From Glandiceps talaboti (taxonomy: Eukaryota > Hemichordata > Enteropneusta > Spengelidae): a stretch of 64,000 bases of DNA. Under the pieces are notes generated by a model, which saw only the letters and a program-made list of their open reading frames with translations, made no database searches and had not been told where the DNA came from. Below, piece by piece: positions 43,038 to 56,300 of the stretch. The position numbers and the translations under genes were made by a program. Location: positions 17,783,194 to 17,847,193 of the forward strand of contig NC_135552.1 of assembly GCF_964340395.1 (NCBI RefSeq). The letters are read 5' to 3'. Every line of letters starts with the position of its first letter. Positions within the stretch are counted from its first letter, which is position 1.

Positions 43038-43869
43038 TACAGCGGTTGAAATGGCACAGTCAGTACACAGAAGAGTAGAAGAGTGTTTTTTTTCTTCAAT
43101 TTTGTACGAGGATTTGCGAACAGCTGTCCAAAAGTATGTAACAGACTGCACATACATACATATACGTATTGAATCGGATTATGAACCATATAATTTAGGT
43201 CCATAGACTACCTGCTATCTAATTCATTATTTACTTTATTCATTTATGACACATCCAGCTACATTTTAATCCCACGTTTTAATCCTGGGGATATATTAAA
43301 GTCATATAACGAGTATGTATAGACCTGTAATTCGGCAGTGTTGTGTATTTGTAGTATGTGATTGTAAGAATCATAATATCACAGAAAAAAATAAAAATAA
43401 ATGTTAATTAACATAAATGGAGACACTGCCTAGAATATTACAGAATATTATTCTGTGGTATCGGCCCAAGAAATCGGAGACATGCATATACCATAGACCC
43501 TCCACCGTGTGTCTATGCATATACCAAGGACATGCATGTGTCTTTATATTATAAGCTTATGGGGCATGACCAAAGAGTTTGCCTGACAGGTGATTTTCAT
43601 GTGAATGTTTTCCTTTTATCAGTTGACTCTTTTAAGACAGTGTGGTATATTATATAGAAGCACTACATATACACCATTTTCATGCTTTTACCGTGGGTTA
43701 TACTTCCATGCTTTTACAAACCAGTATAGTGTCAGAGCCAGGACTGCAAAACAATGGGCAGAGAGTGCATGTGATTCTGTCGCGGCTCTTGCGCATGCCT
43801 CCGGTTTGCATAAAACGCCTGAATTGTTAGATATTTTCGCAGATCTATCCGACTAGCCATTGAGGTATT

Positions 43870-44245
43870 GAGTACACCTGTTTATACTAAACCCACTGAT
43901 TCACATTCATATATACATTATGGTTCTTCACATCCTAATAAATATAAAGATTCCATTCCCTATTCACAATTAAGCTTACTTCGTTTACGTCGTATTTGTT
44001 GTAGTGATTTGGATTTCAGGGGAAAGGTCTGCTGAATTTTGCACGTACTTCCACCAACGTGCCAGGGTCGGTTACCAATGCGGCTTTACAGAAGGCATCA
44101 TCTTTGTCAAGAGAAGCTTGTATCAAATCACATGATCAGAAGAGTAATAACGATCGTCATATAATTGGCTCTTAGTTACATAGGAACATCCATTTTCAAC
44201 CAGAGTTAAGGGCAATATACAAGCATTTTAATATATGACGTTCTA
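43870..44245 (+). mobile_element. Decayed Penelope-like element reverse transcriptase fragment
   Basis: In one frame the DNA reads VYTKPTDSHSYIHYGSSHP, then KDSIPYSQLSLLRLRRICCS and DLDFRGKVC before a stop. After a frameshift it continues NVPGSVTNAALQKASSLSRE. 'KPTD.H.YLHY.S.HP...K..IPYSQ.LRLRRIC' is typical of the segment after the catalytic core of Penelope-like reverse transcriptases. Only the C-terminal part is present, with at least one frameshift and stops, so it is dead. It lies just outside the end of duplication copy 3 and upstream of MFAP1. Confidence 0.75.
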
Positions 44246-44339
44246 ATAAGGTAACCAATTCATTATTCACAGGCACTAGAATCAATCTGTATGATTTTCA
44301 AAAAATGTATAGTAAATCATACAGATTTATTCGAGTGCC

Positions 44340-44809
44340 TGTGCTTTATCGCTTCTGCCTGCCGCGCCGCGTACCGGTCATTGCGTACCGGTGCATCAGA
44401 TGAGAGATGCGCCGCCAACGTCAATGTGTTGAATACATGCATTCTGGGTAGCATCGCCATTACTGAAAACTGCGACTGCTTTTCTGTTTACATGTGTGTA
44501 AGGAAGATAGGTTACTCGCTCGTCAGACAGATATCAGATATGACTTGAAACGACTATAGTACCTGGTTCATCAATACAGACTGTCGGTTGCTCTTCAATT
44601 GGTTGCAGTTTTTTGCCTTCAGCGCACGTACGACAGTCAATTTTCATGTTCCCGAGCATCGCAAACGTCGGCATTGCATTGTGAATTTGTGTGTCAACGT
44701 ACGTTCTCCAATCGTCAACCTCTGTATAATTTTTAAAGTACAGATCGTTGCCATTTATTTCTGTTCAGAACATTGACTGTTTTTGACACTGAATTAAAAT
44801 CAAGACAAG
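44340..44809 (+). promoter_or_regulatory. Probable promoter and 5' UTR of MFAP1
   Basis: This is the GC- and CpG-richest patch of the area (for example CTGCCGCGCCGCGTACCGG). It holds a direct repeat GCGTACCGGT twice about 15 bp apart and ends at the MFAP1 start codon. No TATA box is evident. The call rests on base composition and position only. Confidence 0.4.
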
Positions 44810-47800
44810 ATGGATGCAGCATTAGCAACTTTGAAGGCCCAGATCCAGTCCACGGCTGGTGCCATTCCAATACTCAATGAGAAGGGTAAGTCTGTCTACC
44901 TCCATGTGTATACAAATTACAAAAATGTACAAAGTATAAATTCAGATTTGTAACTGCAAGAACTGGCATACAAGATTAAGGACTCTCTAGGTAGGTTAGG
45001 AGCAGCACTGAGCTGAATGACACATATTACACTCAAGTTAAACCATATAGTCAGTGGCTAAAATGTTCAAATTGGAGACCATCAGAGCAAAAATATGTTG
45101 GTGTTGGTTGAGTGAAAATAATGTAATATCTAATGATATGCCAATCATTGCAAATATTGTCGTGTGTTCACATCATTTTCTGAATGTGATTGTGCAGGAT
45201 GGAGATCAAAGGTATACCTATCAGATCAACTGATTGTCTGGTCTAGCACCAACACTGATACTGTACTACTAGTAGCCAATTCTAAAAAGAAGGGCCTATT
45301 TTGGATTGCCTGCCTCTCGAGCTGTTACTTAAAGGAAATTACAAAAATTCAAAATTGTTTAAAACTGTTAGTTACATGTATTTTTGGTATACCTGTGTCC
45401 TCTAAGACGGGCATCTCATAATTGTCGTAGGGACAAATATTGCTTCTTGACAAATAGTTGAAGGAAAATTATAATATTGGTTGGTTTATGTCATGACCAC
45501 AGACGTAGGTTGTGAGGTTTATGCATACTATTGTGTAAGCGTAAGTATGTTGTATGTCTCAACCATCTTAGAGAGGAGAGTTATCTGTTATCTGCATATC
45601 TCATCAGGTCATATGATGTTTTCATTATCAAGGGTATAGTACTACATTGAATGAGGTTGTTGCACCATTTTGTAATTTGATGTATGTACATGTATCTACC
45701 TACAGGTGAACTTACTATGCAGAAAGTGAAGGTGCAGCGTTATGTATCGGGTAAAAGGTAAATAAAGTTTGTGATATTTTTGTCTTTTTGTCACAGAGCT
45801 TTGATTTGTATTATGTGAATGAAGACGGCACAAGTGTGTATTTCATACACAAGCCAAACCATTATGTATACACATTAAAATAACAAATATGGGATTTATT
45901 TCCTGTTCATTCTGTGATGATGTCACATGACAATTTACATTGAGACTGTGAAGCATGCTACAAGCAAACTTGGCTCATTAGAATTTTAGATGAAGTAAAT
46001 GATATGACCACACATCAGGTCTGACTATGTCACGAATTTAAATTCACAGAAAAATATTGAATGGTTTCAGGGTTGGTTTGAAAGTATTGGGTGCTGTTTT
46101 GATTTGTGTTGCTAACCTTTTTTCTCTGTTTTATTTTTTTTTGTGATGTGAAGACCAGATTATGCACCTGAATCAAGTGATGAGGACGAGGAAAACTTTG
46201 ATGCACCGTTTGTTAAACACAAGAGAAGTGTACAACAAGAACCAGAAGTAGAGCAGCTAAATGAAGAAGAAGAAGATCGTAGATTACAGAGACTAAAAGA
46301 ACGTCATCGAGAGACAGAAGATCATGATGAAGATGATGATTTTGAAGAAAGGTAAGGACTGGTAGGAGTCATTGTTACAATGACAATGATTTAACAAATC
46401 ATTGGCAGTGCAACATGGATAGCACCCTCTGTCAGAAAATAGAAATTTGAAGGCTCACACCATGGGCAAGCTCAGGATAAAAACTATTTGTGATTAGCTA
46501 GGCTGTCCACGGCACTGATATGTGACTGCGCTACCTCTCACAGTAGACAAGAGCTAGCATAGTCGCAGATCTAGTGCCATGAACAGTCTTGCTAATGTAT
46601 AACAAATATTTTGATATCCTGAATGCACCTCCCTGTTGTGACTTGTATCAAAGTATATTGACCATATACACTTGTATGAACATTCATTTTTTTCACCCCT
46701 TCAAGGAAATTCAGATTGGGTTTGATCAAATGCAGAGAAGGAAATCTCCTAACCACAATGTTGGCTTTCAGTTGATTAAAAATGAGTTGTTTGTTATGTA
46801 GTTACATCTTCAAATGTTCAACGCATGTTCATAGAGTGTAATAATTCTTCCATGATTCATACTGTTGACCCTGAAGAGGCAAGTTCACTATACCATATTT
46901 ATTGTCCCAGTTGCGCTATTCAAGTCATCAGCCGGCAATAGAACCGGGTTGGTATAAAGGATATGATCGTACAGAGGGGATTTGTGAACTGTGCAAGTCT
47001 CATTCTGTAGAGGACGAGTTTCATTTGCTTTTTGAATGCTCACTTTATCAAAGTCATTGGGAAAAATTACTACCACAGTGGGCATTTCAACATCCAAATC
47101 AACAGTCTTTGGTAAATCTTTTTTCACGTAGAGATGTGAACATTATTTGTGAGCTGGCAACATTTGTCTACGAATCATTTGTATTGAGGAAGGAAGGAAG
47201 CTGTCTCAGGGATGTGTAATAGTTAAGTCTTCCTTTGAGTGGCAGATTTGTTTACTTATTTAATATGTATAATTTTCTTTGCTATGGGCCAGTGGCCAAA
47301 GGCAATAAAGCATATTATATATAGTTATCAAAAAGATGAAAGATTTTACAGTTTGGCCACTAGGAGTGCTAATCATGTGTACATCATGTACCATGCATGA
47401 TATTGATTTGGAGTTAGGGCTGTAGTAGTTGTGTACGTACTATAGTCTCCATTTATAACCATATCTTCCCAGTGTTTCACTGCAAAGGTCAATAAAAATC
47501 TCTCAACAGGTGAATTATTTATTTCTGGATTTTCATTTCAATTATGGAATTTTCAAGAACTACAGAGAGACAGAAGGGAAAAAAGGGAAGAAGATATATA
47601 GTCTGTGGTATTTTAAGAAACATGTTGTTAATTATTTTGGGACTGTGAAATATTTTGTTTCTTCTGCCTTTCTTACTAAATGATATTGACTCACATTGAC
47701 AGGATACCCAGACTGAGGCATGTAGATGGACCAGAATTACTGTCAGAAAGTGAAGATGAGGAACCAGAAGAAAGATACAGGAGACCCGTTGACCTGGAGA

Positions 47801-50800
47801 TGGAGGAAAGTAGTGATGAAGAAGAGGAGGAGTTGGAAGAAGAGGAAATTGAACGGAGACGAGCTCTGATGAGACAAAGAGCTAGACAACAAGCACAGAT
47901 GGAGGAGGAAGTGATGGATGTAGGAGAAGAAGAAGAATTCAGAGAATCTGAAGATGAATCATCAGAATATGAAGAGTACTCTGATTCAGAGGAAGAAACA
48001 GGACCAAGACTTAAACCAGTCTTTGTTGCTAAGTAAGTCATGTGATAGTCACATGTCAGAGTAATTTACATAAAATACATGTATTCAAGTGTTACTGGTA
48101 TAATGAAACAAGATAATCATTTGGACCAGTATTTTTGTCTAGGTGAAGTCATGTGATTATCACGTCAAATGATTAACATAAATTATAAATATTTTGCTGC
48201 TTACTCAAAACCTTAAGAATACATGCAAACTGTACCTATTTGTCTTGTCACTTTTTAGAAGACCCCATTTTAGACCAATGTTGAACGGTGTTGAACAACG
48301 AATGCATGGTTGAACGATGAATGCAGTGTTGCACATGCGCAGTTAACGTAACAATGCATTATGGGGCAATATCTAAGACCAAGCATTTCAGGGGGTGTGC
48401 ATGCTATCTCCTAGTCACCGATATGAAAATGTCAACCAGTGAATTAGCAGGGGAAAAATCTCGGAACTAGTTGAGAATTTATTAAGGAGTTCCTTCCAGG
48501 ACCCCATTTTAGACCACACAAAATAAAAAAAATTGTGAAAAGTGGACCTCATTTTAGACTCATTAGCTCTAAAAAGATAGTACCCATTTTAGACCAAAGG
48601 GCGAAGAACCCTACCACAAAGGGTGGCATATCTTCGTATATCTAATAGGTGGGGGGGGGGGGGGGTTAGCATTTACAGTGGAAGGGATAAGTTTGTGTTT
48701 TTGAATGCTTTGTAGTTTGTAGTGATCATTTTAGTCTGTTCACAGCAAAATGAGATTTCATGTAAGATTCTCCCCTGCCAGAGTAGTTAGTTTGAAACTT
48801 ATGTTTACTTTTTGTATTTGTACAGAAAAGACAGAATAACCATTCAGGAGAAAGAACAAGAGGCTCTGAAGCAAAGAATATTAGAACAAGAACTTAAAAA
48901 ATTAGCAGAGGAAAGAAAGAAGCAGTCTGTTAAGGTAAATTGTGTATATGTACTTAAGACTAGCGTAGATCTTTTGTTGGGTTGATCTTGACTGTGTCCA
49001 CTCAGCACATGCTTAGGAAGAAGAATTCATTATTTTACTTCAATTATGGCTCTTTTCAAAGAAGCTTGCCAAAGTTATAAACAAACTCTCAACATCAGTG
49101 AGACTGATCACAGGGCTTCATGTTGAGATAGACACCACAAAGATAACACACAAACATCACTTACACATTGTCAACTCTTTATTTAGTTCAAGATATCAAC
49201 AGTAACAGCATGAACACTACTACAATTACCATAGACATGCTGGTACAGTTTCCTGAAGTCCAAACAAAATCCATGTTCAGCAGCCAACTGAACAGTTTCT
49301 TTCATGCAGTTACTGTTGATATCATTAAACTGAATAAAGAAGCCATACTGTGTATGTGATGTTTGTGTGTTACATTTTTTGTGTATATCTCAACATGAAA
49401 CCTTGTGATCAGCCTCACAGATCTTGACTGTTCGTTTAACAGCGTGGGCAAGCTTCTTCGAAAAGAACTGTAACGGGCAGAAATTCTTACTGGATTTAGA
49501 TAGACTACCTGCTGTGCCAAATGATGTCAGTAGGATTCCCACATGATCAACACATGATGATGGGGGAAAAGTAGTAAATAGGTCAAGTTATTGCTCTGTC
49601 AAAATAATGTGATTGTAGGTTTGAATTCTGAACTCTGTTGGTCAGAGTCTTAAGCATGTGTTGAGAGAATATAGCCAAGGTCAACCCAACAAAGGTTGTA
49701 AGCCAACTGCTGCCATGATATCACCTTTACATTAACTTAAAGAGATAAAGAGAGAGAGAGAGAGTAATGTGAAGTTGGACATATTAAAAATAGCACAACC
49801 TGTGGACAGTGCCTTGAATTTTTGTATGCCATAAAGTCAGTGCTGTTTGGCAAAATGCTCTCATCTGCATTGATGTTGTCACAGTGTGGTTATGTGCTGC
49901 ATAAATGGGGTGTGGGGGGGGGGGGTAATGTAATATTTACTTACAACTAAATACGAGGCACGTGAAGTATTGTTTGATATTGAAAATACTTGTTGATCAG
50001 AAGATGTAGAATAGAATAATTAAATTTTTTTCAACCTTGAATTATTGAAATGTGTTTGTATTTATGACAGCCAAAAGTTATGGCTGTTGTGCCTTTTAAT
50101 TATTGAAATGTTAATATGTGTTACTATATATGTGTGTATGTAGATGGTGGAAGATGAGGCCAGGAAAGAACTCCAACAAGAACAAAATGCCAAAGATCCT
50201 AGTGATGTTGTGCATACTGACGATGAGAATGATGAAGAGGAGTATGAAGCATGGAAAGTCAGGGAATTGAAGAGAATTAAAAGAGATAGGGAAGAAAGAG
50301 AACAGTGAGTAACATTTACAGGAAACTAAACTCATGTCTGTCAGTTGTACTTGATTCATTACTGTATCTCAGAGAAAGAGTACAGTGAGGAACATATATG
50401 GGGAACTAAACTCAGGTCTATCTAGTATTCGTAATTATGTCTAAGAGACACTTGGCTGAAACTAAGTTAAGACTTTAGTTATCAACTTTTATGGATATTA
50501 TTTCATCTTTATCAATATAACCTTGCATTAGAAACACACTTACATCTCATGTATGATGGAAATCAATTAATATTTTGATAGAATACGCCATATTCCGCTT
50601 ATAGGAAAGATAAAAGATTTCATGGTTTGGCTACTAGGAGTGCTGTTTGCAAGCAAGAAATGAGGGCCAGACTAGTATGGTATTGTAACATAAAAACAGC
50701 AGACACTAAGTTACCACTCATTGAATCATGTTCTATGTTCTTCCCCCAATACTGTTTTATTAGCAACTACCAGTACTGCAATCAAAACATGCCAATCCAC

Positions 50801-52998
50801 TATTGTAACGCTCTTTTAAGAACACACATTTCGTTCATACACATATTGCAATCCCTACTTCATACAATGCCATGAAACCAGTGGCCATGACAAAAATTTT
50901 AGCCCTCACTTTGCCAAATCAGGTGCGCCCTCTTGTGGTGATTACCTGCGAAATGCATATTCAGTAACCGTGATATGTCGTATTGTAACAAATATAGAAG
51001 CTGTGACCGAACATTATTGTTTCATTATTATTTCAAAGATGTGATGATCATGTTTATTCTAACATTACATTTACTTTTTCCTTCCCTTAGGCTGGAGAAG
51101 GAAAGACTAGAAATTGACCATCTGCGGAATATGACAGAGGAGGAACGAAGGGCAGAATTAAGAAGCAACCCAAAACTAGTCACAAACAAAGCACAGAAAG
51201 GGAAATACAGATTTTTACAGAAATATTATCATCGTGGTGCTTTCTTCTTGGTAAGAAGTATACTTTGTTTTATGACAGTTATGGTTTATTTCCTCGTTAA
51301 AAGAACAATCAAATGAAGTTTCTAATTTCTAGATTCTGTCTGGATGTTATGAGATGTGTTTTGCATCCATGCAGGTCACTAATTAAGCCTATATACTGGT
51401 ACAGAAACTGACTGCAATGTAGGTTCATCATCCTAGGTGTGAAATGCCATGTGTTTGGCACAATTGATGTAGTCACATCTCCAAACACTGTTATTAGACT
51501 ATACACCGAAATAATCTTTAGGGACTGGATATGGGTCTTTCGGACCAAGGTTTACAGCATTATGACCTGGCCTTGGGAAGGCGTGTAAGACACAATACTG
51601 AGGTCTGCATGCAAAACCCATAACCAGCCATAAAGGTTTTATCATATACCCTGTGGAACATTGAAATACATCAGGAAACATTATTTTGCTTATTTTTGGA
51701 GAAAAATAACGGTTCAGCGATTTGCACAAATGTCTTTTTTTGGACAAAGTGTGCCTGGGTGTGATACATGAATGTGAGGGCGCTGTCCCCATTGAATTAC
51801 AATAGAGGTGATATGGATGTGGGTATATATATCATATGAGTTTTTAACTTATTATACTTATTGCTGAATTTGCGTAGGTCATAGGTCATGTAATGAGGTT
51901 AAAGTGGCAAGTATACAGATCAACATAAATGAATATGACCATCTATGTCTGCAAAGCTTCATTTGTGTGCATCTTGTGAGCTGCATATATTTTGTTTATG
52001 TTTAAGTATTTTCTGTTTTTAACACCTGTGTGAATCAGTCCTCAAAAATGAAAACTACTGTGGAACACAGATTTGCATACTTGGTGAATGAGTGCCCGTG
52101 TTTACCAATGTATCACATGAAGACATCTTGAAAGACAAATGTGGATGTCTGTTGAAACCAACAAACATTGCAAATATTTCCAAGAAGTTAAACATGGCTT
52201 TATACTTTTCCCTACTTCCTTATTTCCTCAAACATATTTGGACTGAATTAAAATTTGGTGCTGGGCAGCTTCATTTTTAACATAACACTCAATTCAAATG
52301 TGTTTCCTTTTAGGACAAAGAAGACGGTGTTTTCACAAGAGACTTTTCTGCACCAACATTGGAAGATCACTTTGACAAATCTGTCTTGCCCAAGGTTATG
52401 CAGGTATGTGTGTAATACAAGAAATTATTGAGATTTCACAAATTGATCAATGACAAAGTGATAGTGAGATGTAATATTGCTTGCATGGATATACATGTAT
52501 TGTCAAAACTAAGAATTCCATGAAGTTTACATAGTAGAACAGTATGACTTAGCAAGCATCTTAAATATATAGTTCACTGTTTACATATCAAAATATACAT
52601 GTCATAGTATACCACCACCCATAGATCCTCCCAACCCACCACCACCACTAACATTTCAACTACCATACATCTATCACTACCATTTAAACTACCACCCTTA
52701 CACCACCACTGCCTCCATCACAACCATTTAAACTATCACCCTTACACCACCACTGCCTCCATCACAACCATTTAAATTATCACCATCACACCACCACTGC
52801 CCACACCACCACTGCCTCCATCAATACCATTCTAACATCATTGCTATTTCAACTACCATTACTTCTACAATATCCTGTATTTGTTACTGCCATTTCCACA
52901 ACCATCATCACTACCAGTCCGTTTCAGCTACCAGCAGTCACTATTTCTACAATTTTTACCATCACCACCACCACCACCACCACCACAACAGCAACAGC

Positions 52999-53046
<48 letters not shown>

Positions 53047-53413
53047 CATGCTGATATTTTTTTACTTGTTAGACAAGAGTGCTCATCTGGATGTGAAGAA
53101 TGATTTCACATCTTCTCATTGTTACAACTCTTTTTACAAAACTACACAAGGCTCACTGTGTAGACATACAGTGGTTACAAATCGAATGTGTTAATAATAT
53201 ATGGTCTCATCTTTGCTTTGTCCACAGGTTAAAAACTTTGGCCGTTCAGGACGTACTAAATATACTCATCTGGTAGACCAAGATACAACCCAGTTTGACT
53301 CACCCTGGGCATCAGACTCTGCAATGAACTTGAAATTCCAAAGTGTACATTCAGCAGGCTTAAAACAGTCCTTTGAGAAACCAACTGGCAAGAAAAGGAA
53401 GAAGCTTACATAG
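44810..53413 (+). CDS. MFAP1: Microfibrillar-associated protein 1, spliceosome component, nine exons, 453 aa
   Basis: Exons 44810-44885, 45706-45757, 46154-46351, 47703-48032, 48826-48934, 50144-50304, 51091-51250, 52314-52403 and 53228-53413 sum to 1362 nt = 454 codons with stop, every junction in phase with GT-AG. Family landmarks run the full length: [35 protein letters not shown] (residues about 13-52), a long Asp/Glu-rich region with [98 protein letters not shown], and [20 protein letters not shown] before a basic KKRKKLT end. The length is close to the human protein (439 aa). Despite its name, MFAP1 is a nuclear pre-mRNA splicing factor of the spliceosomal B complex that contacts PRP38. 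A possible AATAAA poly(A) signal lies at about 54290. The minus-strand Ser-rich frame over exon 4 is a shadow. Confidence 0.97.
46900..47330 (+). mobile_element. Non-LTR retrotransposon 3'-end fragment in MFAP1 intron 3
   Basis: The frame at 46902-47219 reads [15 protein letters not shown], then [20 protein letters not shown] and CSLYQSHW, and ends CLRDV before a stop. 'lE.G.Y....R.IC.LC....VEDE.H.L..C..Y' is the Cys-rich tail found after the reverse transcriptase of several non-LTR families. A short 3' UTR with GGCAATAAAG follows. Only the 3' few hundred bases are present, as expected for 5'-truncated insertions, and it lies in the sense orientation to MFAP1. Confidence 0.72.
48261..48600. 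repeat. Repeat with four copies of CCCATTTTAGACCA-like motif
   Basis: The motif occurs at 48261-48277, 48501-48515, 48544-48559 (diverged, CCTCATTTTAGACTC) and 48582-48596, all in the same orientation in MFAP1 intron 4. The three right-hand copies are spaced 35-45 bp apart. No coding potential. Confidence 0.75.
52680..52811. repeat. 44-bp minisatellite, three units
   Basis: CCATTTAAACTACCACCCTT and the following 24 bases recur with starts at 52680, 52724 and 52768, a period of 44 bp. It lies in a CCA-rich strand-biased tract of MFAP1 intron 8. Confidence 0.85.
52955..53048. repeat. (CCA)n-(CAA)n trinucleotide tract in MFAP1 intron 8
   Basis: CACCAC units pass into CAACAA units. This is the right part of a 450-bp purine-poor region beginning near 52610. 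Confidence 0.93.
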
Positions 53414-54382
53414 AAAGATATCAATAGTTTAAAACAGACATTTGATGATAGTTTTTCCCAAAACTGTGCTTTGACAAAGGAGCTCAAATTGATGAAGATT
53501 TTCTCCAGACACAGTTCATAGCCTGTATGGTTTTGATATTATGTGTCCCTTGCTGAAGTTTGGAGGAAACTCTCTAGGTTCAGAACATGCAAACTAAAAA
53601 ATCTCCTTCAAATGTCCTGAGGAAGGCAATTGTCACGATGCCAAAACGTAGACATGAACAAAGTAACGTGGTTGTGTATCAAAGAACATCATACAAATGT
53701 AATTTTCAGTACCTGTAAATTGCAATGGCGTTTTACCTCATGCTAGAGGGTCAAAATAGAACAAGAAGGTTGTCTTATGCTCACGCGTGCCTATAGTAAT
53801 CTATGTGAAACGCGTGGAATGTAAGCTGTGGGGGTCGACCAAGAAATTGAATATTCATTATTTTTGTGATGCACCTAGGCAGTAATATTCTATTGCAGGT
53901 ACTGAGAATTACTCAACATCGTACTGATAAAGACAACATTTGTGATCAGTAGTAATGAGAGCTGCATCACCTTAACATTTCAAATGCAGAGGGAGATGCA
54001 TCTGAGACAGTACATGCCTTGAAAAAACAAAACTTTTGGTATGTTATTTTTGTGTATAAATGGTTTTCCCCAAGGAAGATCATTTCCTGTGATGTAAGGA
54101 AGCCCAAGGAACTTTTGCATAATTCTAATTTTTCTGTGAAAATATCCTTTTTGGTAGACCTTTCTTTGAAACAGTACATGTAAATGCTATCTTGTGTATT
54201 CTGAAACTCACGTCTATCATGTCTTTCTTTATTCTCATACACAAATTATAAAGAGATTTTTCCTCTGATATGAAATTAATAAAACAAGAAAAATAAAGCA
54301 AAGTTGTCTATGTAGTATTTACTTATAGTAGAACTATACATACATACATATATACATACATACATACATACACACATACACA

Positions 54383-54418
<36 letters not shown>

Positions 54419-55100
54419 TATATACATACACACGCACAAGCATACATAACATACGTACGTACACATGAATGCATGTACATGTACACACACACTGATTCAT
54501 AGAGTAAAGTTGTCTGTGTGTATTATTTACTCCTTGTAGAAGTAGGCACACATACACACATTATGTACACATGCATACAGTTTCATCCATGCTGAGTCAA
54601 ACAATGTGATGGAGAATCCTGATTTCAAATTATTGTTTTCTCTAGTCATTAACAAATGACAAAAAATACTGGGCCATAGAAATGATGTTTGGGTCAAGGT
54701 CATGTTACTGTAGCCATAGCAATCCTGTTGACAAAGCTGTTATAAAGGGAAGCATTACAAATAAATACAAAACTGGAGATAGAAGAAATTACTGGAAAGT
54801 GACAGATACATGCAGAGACAGGATGTAGCATTGTGATTACTTGTGTTTACACAGGTTGGGAGTACATTCTTTTGACATTTATTGAGGCACAATTATGGAC
54901 TGTAAAGACCTTTTCAAGAAATGTTTTTTCATAGACATATTAGCAATTAGATTGGAAACATGAAATGATAAGAAAGAAAGTAAATTTTTCCCCTATAAAA
55001 TGTGATGTGTTTTTAATTATTATAAATTCCATTCAATATAAAATTAAATCAGTTGTATCAATTCAATAAAATCAATTGTATCAATATTATAAATGGTGGT
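53414..55100. other. 3' flank of MFAP1
   Basis: No coding exon seen. It contains the probable 3' UTR, a hammerhead-like footprint at about 53617-53650 and a CATA/TATA/CACA microsatellite at about 54335-54435. Confidence 0.5.
54335..54435. repeat. (CATA)n-(TA)n microsatellite
   Basis: Imperfect CATA units with CACA and TATA interruptions. Confidence 0.94.
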
Positions 55101-55619
55101 CTTCGTAAATACAGTGTCCGGGGCATCTGCAGCTGCAGACCATTAATATAGATATACTGCGTCTTGTAATTTGTAAAACGTGTCGAGATCAACGCTCTTG
55201 ATTGCTCTTACACAGGTCACGGTGGTATAGATGCATCATGGGATATGCTATGAAGTTTTAGCAGAGACACTTGTTACGGACTCTGTATGGAATTTTTACA
55301 GAGTTTTTATGGGAACCTACATATGTTATGTCCCCCTGGGGTGAAACACCCCATAAATGACGTAATGATATCTCGTTTATCATAATTGACATGCTATACA
55401 GACATATGCCAACTACAAAACAAACTATCTGATTGGTCCGCATTTTTTTCATATTTGGTCTCGCATATTTACGACAAACAAACCGGTTCCCTTCAAGTGG
55501 TTCTCAATTCGAATTTTTGGATGGAGGCAATATTTGAAATCATTGATAGTCGATAAGTGAACTACATACAACACCACGGTGTTTGCACATTTACAACGAT
55601 GATTTCCGATTTCATTGAC

Positions 55620-56300
55620 CAATAGGCGATGCCGTTACACCCACCGCTGGAATCCAGACGCCATTTTAACCTTGAGTAATGAAAGCATTGCTACATATGT
55701 GTCTTACCGTTCCAAAGATTAATAGCATATATCCCGTCTATTTTATCATCAAATAATTAAATATATACTCATAAGTATTAATATATATTAGTAAAAATTT
55801 ATGACGATATTTTAAATAATATCTGTGAAATTAAAAAGAGAACATTTTTCGAATCTGGTACTTGAAGTAGAAAATAGGTAGCTAAGTTTCTTCCAGAGGG
55901 CAGAGCTAAACGACCCCACTTTAATTATGCACTTGTTTGGTGGTTTTTGGGACACATTTGTAGGTTGTGTCATTAATAATCTGCGTGTTTGATACGACAT
56001 TTTCAATTACAAGATCATCGTCGAACGTTTGCACCCACCACGAGTAAATCCACGTATTTTGGTAAGTTTAAATTTAAATTGACAAAAGTTGACTGTTGAG
56101 TTGAGTTGAGAAATTTCCTGTAACGTTACACGATTTATGTGTTTCTCCATAAATATTATCTCTCGTTCCCAAAGCTAGACTGATATAGTGCTTTCGCGCC
56201 ACATAGCACGGACACGAGACGGTGTCGGAAATTTAACGAGGAACGTCCCGATCACACACGTTGTTAAGCGCATGGACGTATCGTCTGACATAGTGTAAGT
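55620..56300 (+). promoter_or_regulatory. CpG-richer, promoter-like region with a possible non-coding first exon
   Basis: After an AT-rich stretch, CpG dinucleotides become frequent (for example CGCATGGACGTATCGTCTGA near 56270). A GCCATTTTAA motif of the YY1 type lies near 55661, and a good donor, ATTTTG|gtaagttt, lies at 56062. This would suit the start of a plus-strand gene whose coding exons are in the unassigned sequence to the right or beyond the window. I found no coding exon that joins it. Confidence 0.3.

Noticed and set aside
46888-47127. Minus-strand 79-aa frame in MFAP1 intron 3
   Set aside because: It is antisense to the non-LTR retrotransposon tail, whose plus-strand Cys-rich motif is convincing.
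47691-48041. Ser-rich minus-strand frame of 116 aa
   Set aside because: It is the antisense shadow of the Asp/Glu-rich fourth exon of MFAP1.
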